A stretch of DNA of 64,000 bases, taken from the NCBI RefSeq assembly GCF_947507565.1, contig NC_089183.1:1426001-1490000 (forward strand), written 5' to 3'. Source of the stretch: Oscarella lobularis (lineage: Eukaryota > Porifera > Homoscleromorpha > Homosclerophorida > Oscarellidae). The notes under the pieces were generated by a model. It was not told where the DNA came from. It searched no databases and was given only the letters and a program-made list of their open reading frames with translations. Position numbers and translations under genes: made by a program. Positions 10,667-21,123 of this stretch are shown here, in pieces (position 1 is the first letter of the stretch; each line of letters starts with the position of its first letter).

Positions 10667-10740
10667 AACTACGACAAATGTCCCGGTTGTACTCCAGCAC
10701 GTGAGCTATCGTTGACTCCCACGCCAACTGCAAGGGGTCT

Positions 10741-11235
10741 ATTGGGGCCCCTTTTTCGTCTATAAAACTAATAACTCTTTTTTTGCTATAAATCAGTTGA
10801 AGTAGCTAAAATCTGATGCAGAAAACCTGCATTTGCCTTTGAATAAACGAATTTTTCGTAGCCGGGTTCCTAAAGGGGCCTCATGGAGCCGACCACCACA
10901 GTTGTACGGGTGGAGCCCGTATAACGACGGAGGGAGGCTCTCTCAAACGTGATCTTAGGACCGGAAGTAGACGTCTGTTTTTATGTCTGTCTGTCTGTCT
11001 GTTCGTCACGCTCGATTGTGACGTAACTTAAAAACCCGTTTTTTCGTATAGCGCATGCGCGACATAGGGCCCAATACGGTGCCCCAAAAAAGGCGATTTA
11101 CTGCGCGACAAAAGCGTTTTTTCTTTCATAAACGGAAACTAGATAAAGATGGCCTGGATAGCCATCATGAGGAGCCTCCCACCGCTGTTACCGTTTTAAA
11201 TAAATAAATAAAACACGTGCTTACACTTTTCATTA
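10741..11235. repeat. Dispersed repeat continuation, no gene
   Basis: 10741-10883 continues the ~135-bp repeat interrupted by the ISL2EU element. From 10884 the sequence matches 6174-6420 closely, including a (tgtc)n stretch at 10982-11005. The end (11150-11200) is an inverted relative of 6815-6860. No open frame of interest. Confidence 0.75.
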
Positions 11236-11640
11236 TTACGTGTTTCCAATTTGGTGTCTTTTAGAAAAGCCGGGGTTGGTTTTTAGAAAAACCTGGGGTG
11301 CCCACTTAGTTTCCAAAGGAAACTCTCCGGTGGGACTTGTACACGCGTATAGCTTTCTCCAAGGCTTCTCCAGATAAACCTTTGCGATAGAGCTTTTCGT
11401 ATTCACGGACGCCGCTAAAGAGGCCCTAAATAGTGCTTGCTTCAATACGATCGAGACTCTGGGGAATCGTCGAGCGAAGCCCCCTGATTGTGTAATCACA
11501 GTGCGAACGCGTGTACTGCTGAGCAGAACACCAGAAACGCTCAATCGGGTTGAGCTCGCAGTGGAACTTTGGCAGGTAAATTACCGCGTGTCCTGAGTGG
11601 CGAACCATTTTTTCGATTTCGTTCGGTTCCGATCTGAAAA
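11236..11640 (-). pseudogene. DDE_3 transposase C-terminal fragment
   Basis: Minus-strand translation contains IYLPKFHCELNPIERFW, the C-terminal catalytic-glutamate motif of DDE_3 (Tc1/mariner-like) transposases. A degenerate continuation with a frameshift near 11430 follows (SIAKVYLEKPWRKLYA, then SPTGEFPLETKWA). The first two catalytic aspartates are absent. It directly follows the RecQ-type gene on the same strand. A related fragment lies at 56190-56715. Confidence 0.75.
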
Positions 11641-13379
11641 CTTAAGTTTTTCCTTTGTGTCTCCAAAGATCTCTTCAAAAACGCACATAACTAGACGAGC
11701 TTGCAGGCTTCCACTGAGAGAAGGAAGAAACCTTCGACAATCAGAGAGAGAAAAGATTCTTGAGCAGTTTTGTCTTGCTTCTTTTAGCAGTCCGTCTGAT
11801 ATTCCTGTAGCAACTGAAGAAGTTGCGTACGTGGGGTCAGACACATTCTTCTTTTCATTTCGAGCAATGAGGTGGTAAGTCGTTTGGCGTCTTCTTTATT
11901 TATCGCCCTTTCTTGTACGCAGCTGCTGCTCCAACCACAATGATCCATTGTCTGACTACCACCGACTTGAAAATCAGAAGTTGATTTTTTCCATTCCTGA
12001 AGATAGCATTCTCTTTTGTCACAAGCACATGACTGCCCACATACATTGCAGCAGTTGTGCTTGGGATCAATCTCGATATCAATGCTCCAGCCAAACTCTT
12101 GTAGTAGAAGAAGTCGACGGCAGAGCGACGCATTCTTAACGTAATTCATCATTTTCTCGTCTGCCGTTCTCAGTTGCTTGTTGTAGTAGTACAAAAGGGC
12201 AACAGATGGGAGACGATCTCGTCCAGCTCTTCCACATTGTTGAACGTATTGTTCAATGGTGTTTGGAGGACCATAATTTATGACATACCTGATGTTGGGA
12301 AAGTCTAGTCCCATTCCGAGAGCAATCGTGGCAATAACTACTCGACATGTGCCATCTCTCTTAGCCAAGGACGAGTAAACAAACTTCTTATTCTCGTCTT
12401 CTGTTGCACTGTGGTACATTGCATAAAGTCGATTTTGCGGTATTCGTTCACAACTTGAGGACAGGAAGGATGAAGAACCAGGGAGACCAACACGAAATGC
12501 ATCATATACAATGCCGCAGTCTTTAAGGCTTCTGCAGTAATTATGACACGATCAGCTTGCACTCCCAAGGCTTTCAAACTTTTAATAACCCAAGAGAAAG
12601 TTTCGTCCGCTTCGTCTGACACTTTCTGGACAACGTACCTGATCTCAGGTCGATCAGGATTGAGCTCAATCACTTTTACATTGGCCAAGAATAACGTCTT
12701 TGATATCTTTTTTCGTGTTTGTAATGTCGCCGTGGCGGTAAGACAAAGGATAGGGACTCCAGAAGGAAACAAGGCTCTTAGCTCTCCGAGACGACGATAC
12801 CATTCTCGAAAAGCGTTTTCTCTTCTTTTCTTTTCGTTCATGCCCCTATACAGATAAATGCTAGTAATTGTTCCAATAAATGTATATTCACATCTACCAT
12901 TCGGTAACACAATGGACTTCATCGATTACTGCAGCAACAATTCCTTCTGACACAACAGAACTTTGAATTTTGTCGCGCCATCCAGAGCAAAGAATCGCCT
13001 CTGGACTTGTGAAAAGATGAGAAACTTTGTTCTCAAGCTTCCCGTCAGGAATCATCGTGGCCGATAGAGATAGGCATCCCAGCCCTAAATTCCGCAATGT
13101 CTGCATTTGGGACTCAATCAATTGTGTCAGCGGAGACACAACTACAAGTGCAGGAGAATCGGCCGCTGTAGGGTGAAGATCATTTTGTACGAGTGGCAAT
13201 AGATAGTAAATCAGCGATTTGCCGTATCCGGTTGGAAGAACAGCGAATGTGTCGTTTCCTTCCAAAACGCTCTGCAGCACCTCTAGCTGTTTGTCCTTTA
13301 AACGCGATGGCAAGGTTGGATAGCAGCTTAGAACTCGATTTACAGACGATAAAATACGCGAATCACAATAAGAGGCCAT
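11641..13379 (-). pseudogene. RecQ-type DNA helicase with frameshifts
   Basis: Exon 1 (13379-12895) has helicase motif 0 and the Walker A box (AVLPTGYGKSLIYYLLPLV), LVVVSPLTQLIESQM and the Walker B box IDEVHCVTEW. An intron at 12894-12844 keeps phase (GMNEKKRRENAFREWYRRLG). Exon 2 carries CLTATAT, the arginine-finger region with NYGPPNTIEQYVQQCGRAGR, and a cysteine cluster (CCNVCGQSCACDKREC). RecQ helicases unwind 3'-5'. One frameshift near 12545 and another near 11800 break the frame; the C-terminal tail (IFSLSDCRRFLPSLSGS) runs to about 11650. Copies of this RecQ subtype are common in cnidarian and sponge genomes (recollection), so this is probably a repeat-borne or retired paralogue. Confidence 0.82.
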
Positions 13380-13439
13380 TTGCAGAACAAAAAGATGCAG
13401 CAGAGCAATTTCTCCGAATAAAAGGATCTTTAGAGTGAT

Positions 13440-13860
13440 GCAATTAACGATAAATACCGTTTATGGTCTCGATTTGCCCAATGTAGGTAACAGTACAAGC
13501 TCATTTGACGTCATGATGGCGACGAATGGGCCTCCACATCTTTGCCGGCCTATAGAAACAGACAAAAACCACAAAGTATCGTGAACCTAAAGCTCGCGAA
13601 CGCGCCGAACGTATCTGAATCGCTCTTCGCCGACTTCTTGAAGATCTTCCGGCTCCAGGCGACGTCATCCGGCTCAAAACGACGTCATGAACGTCGTCAC
13701 CGTCCCAAGAAGGCGGTCCAAGTGTTTCCAGCCGAGCCAATCACCGTCCAGCAGTAGGAACTTGTAATGCTTGTCAGCGATTGGCTGGCACTGAGCACGT
13801 GAGTCACGTGCTGTCATATGTTTCCAGCCTGTTGGCAGGGATGGCGCGCGCGCTAGACCG
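13440..13860. other. Intergenic, no recognised feature
   Basis: Between the RecQ-type gene and the hAT remnant. It contains several gacgtcatga motifs but no credible ORF or repeat. Confidence 0.5.
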
Positions 13861-13869
13861 AACAACAGG

Positions 13870-15251
13870 CTGGACCCTCGAGCCTACTGTAACAGCGTCA
13901 TTCTGCTCTACTAATCGCTCAAACATATAATATGTTGAGTTCCAGCGCGTTTCGACGTCATTAATTAATTTATGATTAGGGGCTTTCATGGAATCTTGAA
14001 TTTGCTTTAGCTTTTCAGCTGCGTTTACGCTTTTGTGAAAGTGTCCCACCAACTTCTTGCATTTTCTCTGAATATCTTCTATTGATATTTTGATGGCATT
14101 CGAAACGATGACATTTAATGTATGGGCAAAACAACCCAGCCTTGTCCAGCCCAATTTTGTTATAGCTGCAGACATATTGGAAGCATTGTCAGTCACAATA
14201 GCAACAACTTTTTCTACAATTTGCCATTCGTCAACAATGCTCTTGAGAGCATGGCTTATATTTTCAGCTGTGTGATTTTCCGTTAATAATTTTGTGCAGA
14301 GCACAACGGACTTCAATTGCCAGGATGATGTTATATAGTGACATGTCAAAGATAGGTAGCTCTGTGTGGTATTTGACGTCCAAATATCAGTCGTCAGAGA
14401 TAAAAACGTACTTCAGCTAGCTCTTGCTTCAGGTGTTCTTTTGTCTTTTCATACAGTGCGGCAATATCCCCTGTTATTTTTTTCTACTCGGTACGACATA
14501 TTTGCGGTCTAGAACTGCCAGTAGGGCCTGAAATCCTTTGTCTTCGACAATCGACATGGGCTGCATGTCCTGACAAATCATCTTTGCTACGGCGGCTGTG
14601 ATTTCCTTTTTCTTCAAAGAATGATCAAAGTATTTTTGGCTTTTTTCCAGAGTTGAGAGAAGGGTTGGCTGTACAGATAAAGATGAAGAATCTCTAATTA
14701 TCTTCTTTCTGGAAGACTCGTTTTCAGCCTTTTCTTTCTGCGCCAGTTGATATTCTTTAGGATGCTTTGCTTTCAAATGCTAGAGGAGAAAATCCACTCC
14801 TATTTGTAAACGATTGATTTTGTTTTACCTTAAAAAGATTGCTAGTGTTGCCTGAGTGTTTTACTGCCTCATTGCAGAGGCTACACTTGGCTGTTGCGTT
14901 CGTCGTGACCGTGCAATACTCCCACGCTGCGCTTCGACCACGCTTTTTGGATGATCGGGGGCTTTCTTCTTTCCCAAAGGCGTGTCCTTCATCGAGCGTC
15001 ACTTCTTGAACCGTCTTTTCCGCCGTTGAAGGCGTCGCGACAGGTCCAGCGATTCGTGTTAACTCGTCCGCCATTACTGCAGGCGGATGTAAGTAGTGCA
15101 AATAGAGAATGTATTGACATTAAAGAAATATCGTGTGCGCATGCGCGAGGTATCGAAGTTTCGATACCTTTTTCTTCTTTCCAAACCGATACCGATACTG
15201 CACAGTATCGGCGGTATCGTGTACCAAAGTTTCGGTATCGGCCCATCACTA
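13870..15251 (-). mobile_element. hAT transposon, 3' truncated
   Basis: On the minus strand the element starts near 15251 with tagtgatgggccgatacc, a typical hAT terminus. Subterminal gataccg motifs in both orientations follow (15150-15250). The opposite end is missing: homology stops near 13900. Confidence 0.7.
13895..15075 (-). pseudogene. hAT transposase with BED zinc finger (truncated)
   Basis: The start is MADELTRIAGPV. A BED finger (KRGRSAAWEYCTV, CSLCNEAVKHSGNTSNLF) is split from HLKAKHPKEY by an intron of about 45 bp near 14780-14830. The hAT catalytic core follows: SLTTDIWTSNTTQSYLSL, AIVTDNASNMSAAITKLGW, RLGCFAHTLNVIVSNAI and VETRWNSTYYMFERL. The family's C-terminal hATC dimerisation domain is absent because the copy ends at about 13895. 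Frameshifts near 14488 and 14395 also break the frame. It is most like ZBED-type hAT transposases. Confidence 0.8.
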
Positions 15252-15457
15252 ACATTGCACTGTAGACAATAGTTCGTACACCGTAACAATGCCAAATTAT
15301 TTTTGAACGTGACGAAATTGAAACAAATCTATTTTTAAATGTAGCTGCATGTTCTTTTTAGTCGTTTGTTTGTAAAGTGGACATAGTATATCTCAGTGAT
15401 TTAGAATAAGCTATTAAAACCTGTAAGCCGGCAGTTGCATCACTTCTCGCGCACCTA

Positions 15458-17156
15458 CCGTAAACTACCGAGTAAACGCCCATGGGCGTTTGTAGAACTT
15501 TCGTCCAGAAGAGGGGGGTGGGCGCTTACTATGTGTTTGTGCAAACCTTTCACGTAGTAAACGCCCATGTGTTGAACTGTTTTATTCAGGGACCCGTTTA
15601 TGCGCGAAATGGAACTTACCGTTTCGGCGCTAGTCTTCTAAGTCACTAAAAAACCTACTTCCTCAACGTCACTTTCAGGATTGGAACTGGAGTCTGGTTC
15701 CGTGTCTTCTTCATCCGGATCTTCTTCATCATTTTCTTCAATGAAAAGAACGTCGTTGACGTATTCATCTTCACTGCCGTCTAACGCGTTGGAAATTCCG
15801 CAAACAAGAAAAGATTTGACAATGATGCCATCAGATATTTGTCTCCACGAAGCCGAGACCCAATCAATGACGTTTTGCCTTGAAGGCTGTTTTAAGTTGC
15901 CATTTGAAGTCTTTTCATCCAGGAGCTCCACGAGTCTCGAATATGGGTTACCCGAATATGTCCTTTGAAAGGCTTATTGAGGCTACGATCCATTGGCTGG
16001 ACAATTGAAGTACAGCCTCCTGGAATAAAGATTACATCGGAATTGCATTCTTTGATCATAATCTGCCGGCTCTCTTTCGATTAGTGGACGGTATTGGTCA
16101 AGAATGAGTAAACGGCATTCTGGTTTCTTTCCATACGTTGTCCTAAGCCACGTATGAAACATTTCGCTTGTCATCCAACCATTCTTGCTTGCATGGACAC
16201 GAACATTATCCGGAATCCTAAGAGATTTCCTTACTCTGTCACATAGCTTGCCGTTTCTCTCTTTGAAAATTAAAAAGGCTGGGAATTTTTTGCCACTTGC
16301 TGTGGCTGCTAAAGCGACTGTAAAACCTTTCTTTTCGGCTTTGGTCGTCTTGATTCGGATTGTTTTCTGACCTCGTAACGCATTGGTTCGTCTGGACGGC
16401 ATGTCAAACCTCACCATAGTTTGGTCCATGTTAACAATTCGATCGAGGCGTTAAGTTCTTCTATGAGAGATCACTGGCCTACAAAATTTAGTTAAAATAA
16501 AGCGGCAGTCAATGATATAGAAATACTGCTTCACCGGCGGAAAGCGTGCAGTTTTTCTTCGTAATCGGTGGGGACAAACTGAGAAGAATTGATCCCAACT
16601 CTTAGGCCTACGCCAACTCGTTTCTTCCAACGAGATAGCCATTTATGGACTCGCAGCAAAATGAGACAATCCCAAACCTCCGACACCTTCTTTCGCGAAT
16701 GCTCGAAGCTCTTTGTTGGAAACGGAAAAACCTTCTGAACGCTGATTTTCTAGGTACGAGAAAACTCTGCTATCAAGATCCTGTGACGCTACAGCGGCCC
16801 CGAGATGAATTTTTCGCTTCTTTTTTGAAGTGCCGTGGTTCAACTTCATGAGATTCTCGTATTTTGAATTCCACTCACGAATTCGCTTCCGGTCGACTTC
16901 GAACTCTCTTGCTGTCTTCAAAACGTTCCTCCCGTGCTGTCTGTGCCAGGTAATCGCCGAGCATTTGAATGCAACGTCGTACGATGCATGCCGCTTAGCC
17001 ATTTGTACATGCGCGACTGATGCAATGCAGGTGCGCAACCGATGCAATGTCCCGTGTTTGAGAGGGCGTTTATGAGGAGTGTAACTGACCCTGTACACTA
17101 TTTTAGAGCTAAAAGGGGGCTTGCTCGGGTGTGAGCGTTTACTCGGTAGTTTACGG
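15458..17156 (-). mobile_element. pogo/Tigger-like DNA transposon with intact ends
   Basis: Termini are perfect inverted copies (ccgtaaactaccgagtaaac and its complement ending at 17156), flanked by TA at 15456-15457 and 17157-17158. TA target duplication and a single CENP-B-like transposase are standard for pogo/Tc1-mariner elements. Left of the element, 15260-15455 shows no feature. Confidence 0.9.
15638..17002 (-). pseudogene. pogo/Tigger-like transposase with frameshifts
   Basis: The ATG at 17002 opens a helix-turn-helix DNA-binding region (ITWHRQHGRNVLKTAREFEV, RKRIREW). A degenerate CENP-B-type second HTH follows (FSVSNKELRAFAKEGV). The DDE nuclease shows NMDQTMVRFDMP (first Asp) and CRLLILDQYRPL (second Asp). 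The third Asp (QPMDRSLNKPF) lies in a different frame near 15985. The C-terminus is acidic (EENDEEDPDEEDTEPDSSS). At least three frame changes (near 16640, 16440 and 16050) make it inactive, though both transposon ends are perfect. Confidence 0.82.
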
Positions 17157-17164
17157 TACATGTA

Positions 17165-17812
17165 TGCGGCTTTATATAGAAGTAAATAAGTTGATATCAA
17201 TAACGTTATAGGAATAATCCGCGAATCATGGAACTATTTGAGTTGAAGTAGACAATATTCCTAACGAGTTGAGAAAATCCCGGTTTACCTCCTAAACGAC
17301 CTGTTCTATTTAATTGAAAATTTTCTCTTAAGGTTAGGGCGCCCCTACCCCTAATTATAAAGAAGTTAATAAGTTTATATTAATAGCGGTACAGGAGGTT
17401 AATTGTCGATTCATGAAACCGTGCGAGTTCCATTAGACAAAATTCTTGATATTTGGGAGTTGAGAATATCCCTGTCTACCTCCTAAACGACTGGTAGGAT
17501 TAATTGAAACTTTTCTCTTAAGTTTTTGGCGTCCCTCTCTCTTATTTTAAAGAGGTGAATAAGATCATATCAATAGCCGTATAGGAGATAATCGGCGGTT
17601 CATGGAACAATGTGACTTCCAGTAGACCAAATTACTGACAAGTTCAAGTCGATAATATCCTTGTCTACCTCCTAAACGACTGTTTGGATTTATTTCAAAC
17701 TTTTCTCTTAGGCTTGGGGCGCCCTTTTCCATCTTTAAATAGAAGTAAATAAGTTGATATCAATAACGGTTTAGGAAATAATCCGCGAATAATGGAACCA
17801 TGTGAGTTGATG
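17165..17812 (+). repeat. ~190-bp satellite, 3.3 units
   Basis: Units begin gaagtaaataagttgatatc at 17179, 17362, 17552 and 17752 (spacing 183-200 bp). Each contains cctaaacgac and aacttttctctta-like blocks. The fourth unit stops at 17812, where the Helitron begins. No coding potential. Confidence 0.85.
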
Positions 17813-17997
17813 TCTACACTACTAAGATGAAAAAGACGTCACGGCCTACCGCGCGTTAAATACGGCGCGAGTAACTCTAAGCTTCGCTTCAAATTTCTTC
17901 GTTCGCGCTCGCGGCGGCCGTGCGCGAACCGCTTCCGCCGCCGTGCGACAAAAATCGTGACATTTCTATAGAAGCGCCTTCGTCGGGGTCCCCGGGA

Positions 17998-18045
17998 TCC
18001 CGCGCACGACGTCGCTCGACGTCACCCGACGTCACCGTCACGTGA
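17998..18045 (+). promoter_or_regulatory. Cluster of CRE-like and E-box sites
   Basis: Three cgacgtc cores within ~35 bp (cgacgtcgctcgacgtcacc, then cgacgtcacc) followed by cacgtg. This lies upstream of the spliced-leader-like repeats and the RPA-like gene. Such clusters suit an ATF/CREB-driven promoter, but this is inference only. Confidence 0.35.
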
Positions 18046-18239
18046 TGGAAACGCTCCACGCCCCGTGCACGCCCCGTCTGTTTGGGCAGCCAATGAGGTG
18101 CCGTGCAAACGCGTGCTTCGCATTTTTTCCTCCATGGTTTTCGGTGTCAGGTCGCGCTCCATCTTCGTCTTCGTCGTATCAATCGCGTTCGCCTTTTTTT
18201 CGCTTGGCTCCGGTCTTGAAACGCGCGGTAACGTTTATT

Positions 18240-18815
18240 ACGTTTCCTCGCAGCCAGACGGCTGTTTCAATTCATTTTTCGTAGCGTCGTCGCCTTGGTC
18301 GTCGTCGCGGCTTGCGTCTTTCCATTTTTCGTCGTCTCAATCTGCTATCGTATTGAGAAAGAACGGTAAGTCGGCCAATGCTGCGCAGCCAGACGCCTGT
18401 TCGATCGATTTTTTCGTAGCGTCGTCGCCTTCGTTGTCGTCGCGGCTCGCCTCTTCCCGTTTTTCGTCGTCGCAATCTGCTATTGTGTTGAGAAAGAACG
18501 GTAAGTCGGCCAATGCTAATTTGTTCGTAGCGCCCGGGCGCCATCGTAGCAAAAAACTTATTGTTTACTCTTCGCGCTCAGCACCGTCGCTCTCGGTGTC
18601 GTCCTTTTCGTCTTCGCTTTTTGCGCATTCGTCCTTACCTCGAAGCGACGGTATGTTCAGCTGCATGCGGCGCGTACCTCCGTGCTAAAGACCTTTTGCG
18701 TATAGTGTCGTCGTATTGGAGACTCGCCCTCTCTCATTTTCTCTTTCGATTGCCTTTATCTTCGCTTTTTGCGGCATCCTTTGATTTGAAAAAGAACGGT
18801 AATTCGGCTAACCAA
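18240..18815 (+). repeat. Tandem ~120-bp repeats, each ending in a splice-donor-like site
   Basis: The unit contains cgtagcgtcgtcgcctt, tttttcgtcgtc, aatctgct and ttgagaaagaacggtaagtcgg. The donor-like acggtaagtcgg occurs at about 18364 and 18499, with the relative acggtaattcgg at about 18797. An open frame across the repeats (18065-18688) is biased and repetitive and is not called as a gene. The array probably is the 5' untranslated region of the Helitron transcript. 18816-19053 holds no recognised feature except a possible upstream coding extension of the RPA-like gene. Confidence 0.6.
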
Positions 18816-19053
18816 ACAACACCATTACTTTGCGACGTTGAAACCACCTTTTTCTTAGTGTTACTCGACTGTTTTCTCATGGCTGTGTTTCGATCGAGTT
18901 TTGGCGGGGCCGCAGCAAAGACGTTCGAGCGAATAGCAGATATTCACGACTCGCCAACGCGTAAGATTTTTTCAAGTTTTCCAACGCTTCTCGACATATT
19001 CTCTGGCAGCCTATCGTGCTGAATTCCACGCAAAGATCGATCTTCTTTCGGAG

Positions 19054-20355
19054 ATGAAGTCGAAAGGGTCAACGAAGTATTTTCACGGATTCTTGGCCGA
19101 CGAAACGGGAAGAATTCGCTTCGTTTCGTTCTATCCCGCCAAGCGCGACAAGTTCGCGGAGTACGCCCGCGCGGGCGAAGCTATTTGCTTCCGGAACGTC
19201 ATCGTGAAAAGAAGCAAGATCGGAAGCGACATGGAAGTAGAAATTCAAGACAACTCCGGCTTGGGAAAGTCGCCACAGAAGATCGCCGTTGCCACCCACG
19301 TTGACCATAATCCGGAAGTTCCCGTGCGAGCGACGCTCAATGAAATCGGCCGCTTTCTACCCGGACAACTCATAGACGTGAAAGCCAAAGTCGTCGAACT
19401 CACGGACGTCAACGTCACCCGAACGCAAGTCGAAGTCGTTAAAGCCGCCATCGCCGATGGCACGGGTTTCGCCACCCTCACGATATGGGGCGGCGACATG
19501 GTGGAGAAAGTCAGGCTGCTTTCGAGCTACGACTTTCGAGTTTGCGTCAAAGCCATGTCCGAATCCGACGGCCATCAGCTGTTTACTCCTCGCGTCGGTG
19601 CTCAAATTAACGCTATCGAAAATTTGCACAACGTCGTTACCGTTCCTTTTTCCCTCGGAGAAAAGCCGTCTACGCTGAAGGACGCCAAAGTGATATCTGC
19701 TGGGAACTTCGACGTCGTCTACAAATGCCCGTCGTGCAATAAAGGCAATACTTCGCCCGTCGAACCGCACTCCGAATATTGCCGATGTTCGTCTTGCGGC
19801 GATCTGAGTTTGCTAGAAGCCTGCGACCGGGAAACGAGAACCGTCCTGACCATCAAGAGCCAGTCAATCAAACTCCATCTGACGGCCGACTCCCAGCAAA
19901 TGGAAGCGATCTGCCAGAAACCGCTCGATTTGATCGAACGATCTACATTTCTTCGTGCTCCGAAATTCACTCTCAAATACACTGCCGATCGTCGAATTGT
20001 CGCTGTTTTTCGCCATGATTCATGTCAGGACGACGTCGGCGACCATTCCTCAACATCCTCAGGAATCAATGCCGGCACTACATTTGGAATCACTACCGCC
20101 GCTTCGTCTGAAGTCGCCGCCGCTTCGTCTGAAGTCGCCGCCGCCGCTTCGTCTGATGTCACTGTCGGCGCTTCGTCTGAAGTCGCTGCCGCCGTTCGCG
20201 CTGTTGAATCCGGCATTCCGAATCCCACTTCTGCGCGTCGACGTCTGGCCAAGAGTTTTTCCGTTTCTGCCTCCGGTGACGCCCCGAAACCGATGGATTG
20301 CGACGATCCTGAGACGAAGGAACCTCCGCGTGCGAAAAGACTTCTACACAAATGA
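19054..20355 (+). CDS. RPA70-like single-stranded DNA-binding protein of the Helitron
   Basis: A 433-residue intact frame. Residues about 1-75 resemble an OB fold (KYFHGFLADETGRIRFVSFY). A second OB fold spans about 95-205 (LIDVKAKVVELTDVNVTRTQ, DGTGFATLTIWGG). A zinc-ribbon OB fold follows near 224-330 (YKCPSCNKGN, CRCSSCGDLS). The C-terminal tail has EVAAASS-type alanine/serine repeats (20095-20200). RPA coats single-stranded DNA; RPA-like genes are known passengers in Helitrons of plants and some animals and may protect the displaced strand. The frame is open upstream of ATG 19054, so a spliced N-terminal extension is possible. It is the best-preserved gene of this Helitron. Confidence 0.85.
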   Translation: MKSKGSTKYFHGFLADETGRIRFVSFYPAKRDKFAEYARAGEAICFRNVIVKRSKIGSDMEVEIQDNSGLGKSPQKIAVATHVDHNPEVPVRATLNEIGRFLPGQLIDVKAKVVELTDVNVTRTQVEVVKAAIADGTGFATLTIWGGDMVEKVRLLSSYDFRVCVKAMSESDGHQLFTPRVGAQINAIENLHNVVTVPFSLGEKPSTLKDAKVISAGNFDVVYKCPSCNKGNTSPVEPHSEYCRCSSCGDLSLLEACDRETRTVLTIKSQSIKLHLTADSQQMEAICQKPLDLIERSTFLRAPKFTLKYTADRRIVAVFRHDSCQDDVGDHSSTSSGINAGTTFGITTAASSEVAAASSEVAAAASSDVTVGASSEVAAAVRAVESGIPNPTSARRRLAKSFSVSASGDAPKPMDCDDPETKEPPRAKRLLHK

Positions 20356-21123
20356 TCGGATACTTCTCATTTCGGCCCGTTGGTCGAACTTCTTAATATA
20401 CCGCCCCGTTGGTGGTTTCGCGTGATCCTTATGATGTGATTCGATCGTCCCGTTGACGATCGGGAGACCTTTAGGTCATTCATCTCATCTAATAAACCTT
20501 GAAGCAATGCATCCATTTATCACTCAACATACACACGTGATACCACGCGCGCTAGCCGTTTCTTTCGCTGCTCGGCCGTACCGCTATTTCGCCTCTTTTG
20601 CTCTTGCGTTCCATTCGATTCATCGTTATTTCGACACCAGTCACCTTTCTTTTCCAAATTGTTTCCGTGACCAAGTCCTTTCGAGCCTTGCGAACGAAAG
20701 AAATAGTCCGATCATTTCGAAGCTTTCCATCGCCTCGAGTCCGCTGCCACAAGAGTTTACGAAGTTCGTCTTGCTCTTTTTTTGAACCAATCGCAAACGG
20801 GTCGTACACGGGCGACGCTACAGCCACAAGTACGTTTGCAGTTCCCTTGAAAGAGGCCCCGGTCGTTGAGTCTCACAACGAATTTTTTCTCTTCTCTCTA
20901 GATTGCCTGTCAGAAATCGCCCATTTATTCGTTGTCAAAACTCACTTCACGACCCTCACGTACAAGTACACGTTAATGTATCGCTCGAATTAGGCCCCCT
21001 TATGCACTGTCTTTCATTAGATTCTTCGTCGAAGTACGTCTACTTCGACAAAGCTTTACCGCTTATCTTGCTTCATTGCTTAACGCTTCATACCGCTTAT
21101 TTGCTTATTTCACTTCTTATCCG
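20356..21123. other. Helitron internal spacer without a clear gene
   Basis: Between the RPA-like and Rep genes. Only short shadow frames; nothing recognised. Confidence 0.5.

Larger units (their letters stand above)
7122..10740. mobile_element. ISL2EU-type DNA transposon
   Basis: The element begins agaccccttgcag and ends ctgcaaggggtct, a perfect inverted terminus followed by a longer imperfect match (ctggagtacarccgggacat). It is flanked by AT at 7120-7121 and 10741-10742. The uninterrupted relative at about 42290 (cggtttctattgaggcccc) has a single AT, so it serves as an empty site. A YqaJ-nuclease gene plus a THAP-DDE_Tnp_4 transposase gene and a 2-bp duplication are the hallmarks I associate with ISL2EU elements, relatives of PIF/Harbinger. 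The two genes converge near 9210. Confidence 0.9.

Noticed and set aside
15074-15295. Minus-strand frame rich in RYR codons
   Set aside because: It is a translation of the gataccg subterminal motifs of the hAT element, not a protein.
17365-17812. tRNA-like or SINE structure in the ~190-bp repeat
   Set aside because: No A-box/B-box pair, cloverleaf or poly-A tail was visible; the tandem arrangement fits a satellite.
18065-18688. A 207-codon open frame with serine-rich repeats
   Set aside because: It follows the ~120-bp DNA repeats exactly, changes with them and contains donor-like sites. More likely a leader region than a secreted protein.
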